Positions 23,873-27,744 of a stretch of 27,744 bases of DNA are shown piece after piece (the first letter of the stretch is position 1; each line of letters starts with the position of its first letter). A model generated the notes under the pieces. It made no database searches. It worked only from the letters and a program-made list of their open reading frames with translations, and was not told the origin of the DNA. This DNA is from a virus. The stretch lies in IMG/VR virus record IMGVR_UViG_3300024262_003533, positions 1-27,744 of that record. One strand, written 5' to 3'. The position numbers and the translations under genes were made by a program.

Positions 23873-25345
23873 TTAGAAGTAAACACTCTGGGTTGCAGGT
23901 GTAAATGCTTGTCCGAGTCCAGTTACAAGAATGACGTGATAGTAGAGGTTAGCACCAAAGATATTATCAACAACGCCGTAACGTGTAAGCAAGCCTACAC
24001 GTGGTGCGAAGTCATTAGGACCAATAGTACGTTGTACCATAACAGGGATGTACGGGCAATAGATAAGACCAGTGTCATAAAACTCTGGACCCTTATAGCC
24101 AAGTAACGCATATTCAGGACGGCTAGCGTCATCAACATTGTTACCTTCTGTACGTGTGTCACGGTAGACGTTAAAGCGACCACCAAGATTACCAATTTTT
24201 GCTACACCGACAGGCTGTGTGTTAACATTGCCTTGAACAGGTACCCACTGGAATTCAGGGAGCATCTCAAGGATAGCGCAAACGCGAGGAGTTGCAACAA
24301 CAAAGTTGGCTGCTCCACGACGATTACGAACAGCGATGCGATTTGCTTCGATGATAAGTCTTTGATAGAAATCACGATTACGTTCTACTAACCAACGGCC
24401 ATCAGCTGACTGAGGAGCCCATACAGAATAACCTGCGCCTTGCCCTGCATTGAGGGAGACTTGGATCATTCTGACTAACATTTCACGGTCGATTTCGGCT
24501 TGAATTTCATACGACATAGCGTTTGTCAATTCAGTATCGATATCAATACCATTCATGTTCTTAAGGTCCTGCTCAAGTTCTACTGACCAACGTGCGCCTA
24601 AGCGACGTGTGCCAGCTTCAACTGCTGTCTTTTCGAAAGATACTTCGAAGGAAGGAATATTACCTGTAACTTCGAAATTCTTAAGGAGAGCAGCAACACC
24701 GTTATCTGATGCGGAGATGAGCTTGTCAACGCCGTAGTCAGATGAACCGGTACCTGAGAGATAGCTTGCGGATGTGCCTGTATAGGCAGTGTTCAAGTAG
24801 TTATAACCAGCTTCTTGACCGGCTGCGCCAGCAAGAACACCTGGTTGACCTACAGGAGCATTACCAGCTGCTGACTTACCATCGATACCATCACCAAGGG
24901 TTTCCCCTGTGTAGCGGTAGCGAAGAGCAAATGCGAGACCAACTGGACCTGCCATTGGTTGTACACCAACGATTTCATTTGTAATTAACTCGGGAAAAGT
25001 ACGTCTAATCATTGGAATCAAGATCTTTGGAAGACGATAATCGCCAGAAGCGTAGGAGTCTGTTCCAGGTGTACCGGTCGCGGTGCGGCCGTTAGTCTGG
25101 AAGTTATTTCCGATTGCACCGCCATTACCAGCAACGTTACCGTTGCCGACGTAGTTCGGTCCTGCTTCTTGAATGCACCATGCTTCTTGATTCTCAAGTA
25201 ACATCGCTGTATTCAAACGAGTATGGGAGTCTTCAATTGGTGCAACACTTTTAGAAGTGTAATCCAGAACTGGAGCCCACTTTTCTAAAAGAGCTGACGC
25301 TCTTGATTCGTCAATATATGCCTGTGAAGGTCTAATTGTATTCAT
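23873..25345 (-). CDS. Major capsid protein, gp23-like
   Basis: A 490-aa major capsid protein. ATG at 25345 chosen: the frame could extend to TTG at 25387, but an AAGGA ribosome site lies about 13 bp before this ATG. T4 gp23 features: an N-terminal helical region, then IVGVQPMAGPVGLAFALRYRY, RWSVELEQDLKNMNGIDIDTELTNAMSYEIQAEIDRE, and LLGYKGPEFYDTGLIYCPYIPVM near the end. A likely prohead protease site is CIQE|AGPN (after residue 60), in the same place as T4 gp23's cut after residue 65. It follows scaffold and protease genes in T4 order. GroEL and the GroES-like protein may fold it. Confidence 0.93.
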   Translation of the reverse strand: MNTIRPSQAYIDESRASALLEKWAPVLDYTSKSVAPIEDSHTRLNTAMLLENQEAWCIQEAGPNYVGNGNVAGNGGAIGNNFQTNGRTATGTPGTDSYASGDYRLPKILIPMIRRTFPELITNEIVGVQPMAGPVGLAFALRYRYTGETLGDGIDGKSAAGNAPVGQPGVLAGAAGQEAGYNYLNTAYTGTSASYLSGTGSSDYGVDKLISASDNGVAALLKNFEVTGNIPSFEVSFEKTAVEAGTRRLGARWSVELEQDLKNMNGIDIDTELTNAMSYEIQAEIDREMLVRMIQVSLNAGQGAGYSVWAPQSADGRWLVERNRDFYQRLIIEANRIAVRNRRGAANFVVATPRVCAILEMLPEFQWVPVQGNVNTQPVGVAKIGNLGGRFNVYRDTRTEGNNVDDASRPEYALLGYKGPEFYDTGLIYCPYIPVMVQRTIGPNDFAPRVGLLTRYGVVDNIFGANLYYHVILVTGLGQAFTPATQSVYF

Positions 25346-25432
25346 AATTTGTATTTTTTCCTTTATTTTTGTTTTGTTCGACCCCAAGGGTTTAACCCAG
25401 GTAACTCAGGAAAGCCTAATTAATTTTAGAAA

Positions 25433-26284
25433 TTAGTACTTTGAAAGTTCTGTAAGATATGGGTTAGCAGGGGCAGGTGTTTCAACCTTCTCCTTTATAA
25501 CGCGATCAACCTTTACAGTATCTCTCAAAGCTTCTACTTTTAAGCCCTCAAGTCTGCTATCTTCTTTTTTATTAAAAAGCTTCAAAGTATATTCAAAATT
25601 CTCAGTAATAAACTCTGATGGTTTACCTTCGAACATTTTCTTTACATACTTTGCGCTTCTTTCATCGAGGTTAGCTGTTTTTTGTTCGATCAGAAGATTA
25701 GCCTTAATTGTATTAAGTTCTCTTTCGATAACAGCCTTCTCTTGAAGTGCAGACTCAAGCTTTGTGGTAGCTTCATTAATTTGATTATGCCCATCAATAA
25801 CAGCATCTTTAATGCTTTCTCTTTGAAGAGCGCCGTCGACGGCTAAATGGTTACGAATTCCTTCAAGCACTTTAATTGCTTTTTTATTTTTAACTGCTTC
25901 TTGAATATCAGCAGCTGGAATTGTTTCTTGTATATATGCATCAAGGTAAGAGGAGATTGACTCAACTAACTCTTCTTTAAATACCTTAGCATCTTCTGTT
26001 AATACGTTTTCATATTTCGAAATAACTGCCTTAAGCTTAGCTGATCTATCACTTTCGATAGCTTCGACAACCTTATTAAGCTTTTTTGAATGATCAGTAT
26101 CGATCGCTTCAAGAAGCTGCTCTAACTTAGAGGTATAAAGTTCATCTTGCTCAAGTAAAGCCTTATCTACATGTAACTGAGTCTTCTCAGCTAAACGTTG
26201 TTCGAATGCAGATTCGATTTCACTTAGGACAGCCTCGTCGACTGTACCGTTAGTTGCTTCTTTTAGTATTTTGGAAATAGACAT
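25433..26284 (-). CDS. Prohead scaffold protein, gp22-like
   Basis: A 283-aa, highly charged, mostly coiled-coil protein. Glu- and Lys-rich helices run from residue 20 to 255 with repeated LLEAIDTDHSKKL / VVEAIESDRSAKL segments. This composition and its place between the protease and capsid genes match the T4 gp22 scaffold. [L/I]xE sites are abundant (for example LKE at 7-9 and LLE), so it would be degraded by the gp21-type protease during maturation. Upstream on the minus strand is TATAAATC, 9 bp before the ATG. The start is 1 bp after the stop of the small core gene. Confidence 0.8.
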   Translation of the reverse strand: MSISKILKEATNGTVDEAVLSEIESAFEQRLAEKTQLHVDKALLEQDELYTSKLEQLLEAIDTDHSKKLNKVVEAIESDRSAKLKAVISKYENVLTEDAKVFKEELVESISSYLDAYIQETIPAADIQEAVKNKKAIKVLEGIRNHLAVDGALQRESIKDAVIDGHNQINEATTKLESALQEKAVIERELNTIKANLLIEQKTANLDERSAKYVKKMFEGKPSEFITENFEYTLKLFNKKEDSRLEGLKVEALRDTVKVDRVIKEKVETPAPANPYLTELSKY

Positions 26285-26285
26285 A

Positions 26286-26441
26286 TTAAAATAGATTTAT
26301 ATTATTATTTATGATCTGCTGCTTAATTTTCTGTTCAACAGCACGAGATAATTTTGAATGAGCATTTTTATACTGTTTATTAATGACATTATTAATAAAG
26401 TCTTTAATATGTGTATTGGTTTTACTCGTATCGCCGTTCAT
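26286..26441 (-). CDS. Small prohead core-like protein, 51 aa
   Basis: A 51-aa open frame from ATG at 26441 to TAA. Late promoter TATAAATA lies 5 bp in front and the stop is 1 bp before the scaffold ATG, so it looks like a real gene. Residues about 13-43 (DFINNVINKQYKNAHSKLSRAVEQKIKQQI by composition) form a helical segment with the NxxYxxAHxxLxxAVExKI pattern seen in small core proteins of T4-like heads, comparable to gp67/gp68. Its position between gp21 and gp22 suggests a core or scaffold role. Similarity is by pattern only. Confidence 0.6.
   Translation of the reverse strand: MNGDTSKTNTHIKDFINNVINKQYKNAHSKLSRAVEQKIKQQIINNNINLF
26294..26301 (-). promoter_or_regulatory. Late-promoter-like TATAAATC before the scaffold gene
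   Basis: On the minus strand TATAAATC lies 9 bp before the scaffold ATG at 26284, one base from the T4 late octamer. It is within the end of the small core gene. Confidence 0.45.
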
Positions 26442-26446
26442 AATAT

Positions 26447-26454
26447 TATTTATA
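26447..26454 (-). promoter_or_regulatory. T4-type late promoter TATAAATA
   Basis: An exact octamer, 5 bp before the ATG of the 51-aa core gene, overlapping the stop codon of the protease gene. Confidence 0.65.
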
Positions 26455-27118
26455 GAGATTTAATAAATTGCAACATATGTTTGCGTAAAAACTCATCTTT
26501 ATTTTTTAAAGGCATTGTAGCAATTGTTTTCTCAAAATTATCGTACGCTTCTTCGAACTGACCATACTGATTAACAACATATTGCTTACTTTCTAAAATA
26601 CCATTAACGAAAGCTTTTGGAAACGATGGATCAGCTACACAATCAATAGCTACTAATTTAAAGTCTTGAACCCGGCTAACACCTTCTTGACCAGATTCAG
26701 GAATTAATTGACCTAAAGCTCTAGAGCTCATACCGACCCTTACTCCGTCATTAATTAATGATCGGACGATTAAGCCGGTTGGTGTAGATAGAACCTTGCT
26801 CTTACCGTAGAATACATTACCGTCTTGAGATATTTCCGTAACTAAGTGACAGGCTCTCTCTAGATCGACATCGGCTGTAGATGGGTGATTTAACTCACCC
26901 ATTGCTCTACCAGTTTTTACCATTAAGTTTTCGTAACGCTTAACTTCTCTTTGCATTTCATCCAGAGGGTATATTCTCTTATTACGATTAATGCCTTCGG
27001 CCATCATATAAGGCCCTTTAATAAAAAAATTCTGAGTACCTTTTGCGTTACCGTCTTCGACGATATATTCAAAAGACTCTTTTGGTGCCGGTGTTTCAAC
27101 TATAAGACTTAAACTCAT
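26450..27118 (-). CDS. Prohead core protease, gp21-like
   Basis: A 222-aa serine protease of the herpesvirus-assemblin-like fold that matures the prohead. Strand ending YMMAEGINRNKRIYP (37-51) precedes GELNHP (74-79, catalytic H78). RVGMSSRALGQ (127-137) holds the catalytic serine (S131/S132). FKLVAIDCVADPSFPKAFV follows. This matches T4 gp21 in order and length (212 aa). The N-terminus has LIVE (5-8), an [I/L]xE self-cleavage site, and the C-terminus is helical. Late promoter TATAAATA lies 7 bp upstream. Confidence 0.9.
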   Translation of the reverse strand: MSLSLIVETPAPKESFEYIVEDGNAKGTQNFFIKGPYMMAEGINRNKRIYPLDEMQREVKRYENLMVKTGRAMGELNHPSTADVDLERACHLVTEISQDGNVFYGKSKVLSTPTGLIVRSLINDGVRVGMSSRALGQLIPESGQEGVSRVQDFKLVAIDCVADPSFPKAFVNGILESKQYVVNQYGQFEEAYDNFEKTIATMPLKNKDEFLRKHMLQFIKSL

Positions 27119-27125
27119 ATAATAT

Positions 27126-27133
27126 TATTTATA
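27126..27133 (-). promoter_or_regulatory. T4-type late promoter TATAAATA
   Basis: An exact octamer on the minus strand, 7 bp before the ATG of the gp21-like protease at 27118. Confidence 0.65.
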
Positions 27134-27180
27134 TATAAATGAGTAATTTCCTACCCTTTAGTAATAATAATGATAAAAAC

Positions 27181-27432
27181 CTAAATTAAATTATTATTAT
27201 GAATATCTTCACTCGGAAAAATATTTTCGCGAAAATCTTCTGAATTTACTTCAAACGATGCACACGCCTCATTCAATGTATCAAAATAGTACCAATCATC
27301 AATAGGGTATGTGTATGTGTCTTTTAAAGAAATATCCAAAGTCCAGTGTCTATTCTCCAAGTGTGTCGAAAAGAACATAGACGACCCTTTAGTGGTTACC
27401 GTTAATTTGTAAAATCCTTTTTCTTGATCCAT
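27181..27432 (-). CDS. Small hypothetical protein
   Basis: An 83-aa protein from the ATG at 27432; the frame extends to a TTG at 27453, but that lies inside the preceding gene's end. It is beta-rich at the N-terminus (FYKLTVTTKGSSMFFSTHLENRHWTLDISL) with acidic residues later. No family recognised. It follows a gene cut by the window edge with 2 bp between the stop and this ATG, so they are probably co-translated, upstream of the capsid genes. Confidence 0.5.
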   Translation of the reverse strand: MDQEKGFYKLTVTTKGSSMFFSTHLENRHWTLDISLKDTYTYPIDDWYYFDTLNEACASFEVNSEDFRENIFPSEDIHNNNLI

Positions 27433-27434
27433 AA

Positions 27435-27744
27435 TTATAGTGATAGTGTCCAACCTTTGTTTGTTGCAATAAGCTTATCGTTGTTTGTTAGCTCAGAGGT
27501 GTACGAATTATTTCTTATATCAAGTACGGCAGAATGACTTATTGTACATAGATGATTAAAGATTTCCAGCATCGCATCTCTTGAGAGTGGGCAATATTGT
27601 AGAGATACCGCATATTTGAATCCTGTCTCATCTGTCGGCCCGCCTGGAAAATCTATTCGTGCTAAATTTCGACATAGATAAAACGTCTGAGTATAATCAC
27701 CTGCATCATTAGCGTATGAAAAATCTATACCACTTATATATTGT
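27435..27744 (-). CDS. Partial hypothetical protein cut by the right edge
   Basis: A reading frame open from the window edge to TAA at 27435-27437, covering 102 codons of the C-terminus. Its stop is 2 bp before the ATG of the next gene, which supports it being a real gene. It contains DFSYANDAGDYTQTFYLCRN, then KYAVSLQYCPLSRDAMLEIFNHLC. I do not recognise it. The N-terminus and full length are outside the window. Confidence 0.55.
   Translation of the reverse strand, partial: QYISGIDFSYANDAGDYTQTFYLCRNLARIDFPGGPTDETGFKYAVSLQYCPLSRDAMLEIFNHLCTISHSAVLDIRNNSYTSELTNNDKLIATNKGWTLSL

Noticed and set aside
26358-26561. 67-aa plus-strand frame between capsid genes
   Set aside because: It is antisense to the 51-aa core gene and the protease end, both of which have late promoters and tight spacing. 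The frame itself has none.

Overview
The window is part of the genome of a tailed phage of the T4 superfamily (a myovirus), AT-rich and probably marine. The evidence is a T4-type capsid block on the minus strand in canonical order: gp21-like prohead protease, small core protein, gp22-like scaffold, gp23-like major capsid protein. A gp5-like baseplate spike, a gp62-like clamp-loader subunit, a gp31/GroES-like cochaperonin, class Ia ribonucleotide reductase and TATAAATA late promoters agree with this. The host cannot be read from the sequence. The early promoters look sigma70-like (TTGA..., 16-17 bp, TATAAT). No tRNA, CRISPR, integrase or insertion sequence was seen.

Layout. (1) 4-5092, plus strand: six tightly packed glycan genes. 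They are three GT-A glycosyltransferases, a GT10-type fucosyltransferase, a fucosyltransferase-like GT-B enzyme, and a DUF5672 glycosyltransferase fused to a SAM methyltransferase. (2) 5136-8992, plus: DUF366 protein, gp62-like clamp-loader subunit, GroES-like protein, two small SH3-like or unknown proteins, and an XPD/DinG-type helicase. (3) 9001-10808: two plus-strand proteins and one minus-strand ParB-like protein, all with short N-termini resembling T4 capsid-targeting peptides. (4) 10834-17853, plus: three unknown small genes, nrdA, nrdB, a structured intergenic region, groEL, thioredoxin, a SemiSWEET-like membrane protein and one small unknown. (5) 17847-21446, minus: coiled-coil membrane protein, gp5-like spike and a baseplate-associated protein. 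(6) 21498-23743, plus: a three-gene cassette with a tRNA-guanine-transglycosylase/DpdA-like enzyme, a P-loop NadR-like kinase and a clear QueF (preQ0 reductase). (7) 23873-27744, minus: the capsid block, one small gene and a truncated gene at the right edge.

How it fits together. RNR plus thioredoxin make dNTPs, and clamp loader and helicase serve replication. GroEL with GroES suggests a phage-encoded folding chamber. The TGT-like enzyme with QueF points to 7-deazaguanine (preQ1-type) modification of phage DNA or of tRNA. The glycosyltransferases probably decorate the host surface, virion or DNA. Late genes build and mature the capsid with a gp21-type protease whose [L/I]xE cleavage sites can be seen in its likely substrates.

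The most striking structure outside the genes is promoter placement. Seven plus-strand genes have a sigma70-like promoter whose -10 box ends only 6-8 bp before the start codon, and several late genes have TATAAATA 5-9 bp before theirs, implying leaderless or nearly leaderless mRNAs. At groES and thioredoxin this promoter sits inside a perfect inverted repeat (10 and 15 bp arms) that ends on the start codon and shares the half-site CCATATA/TATATGG.
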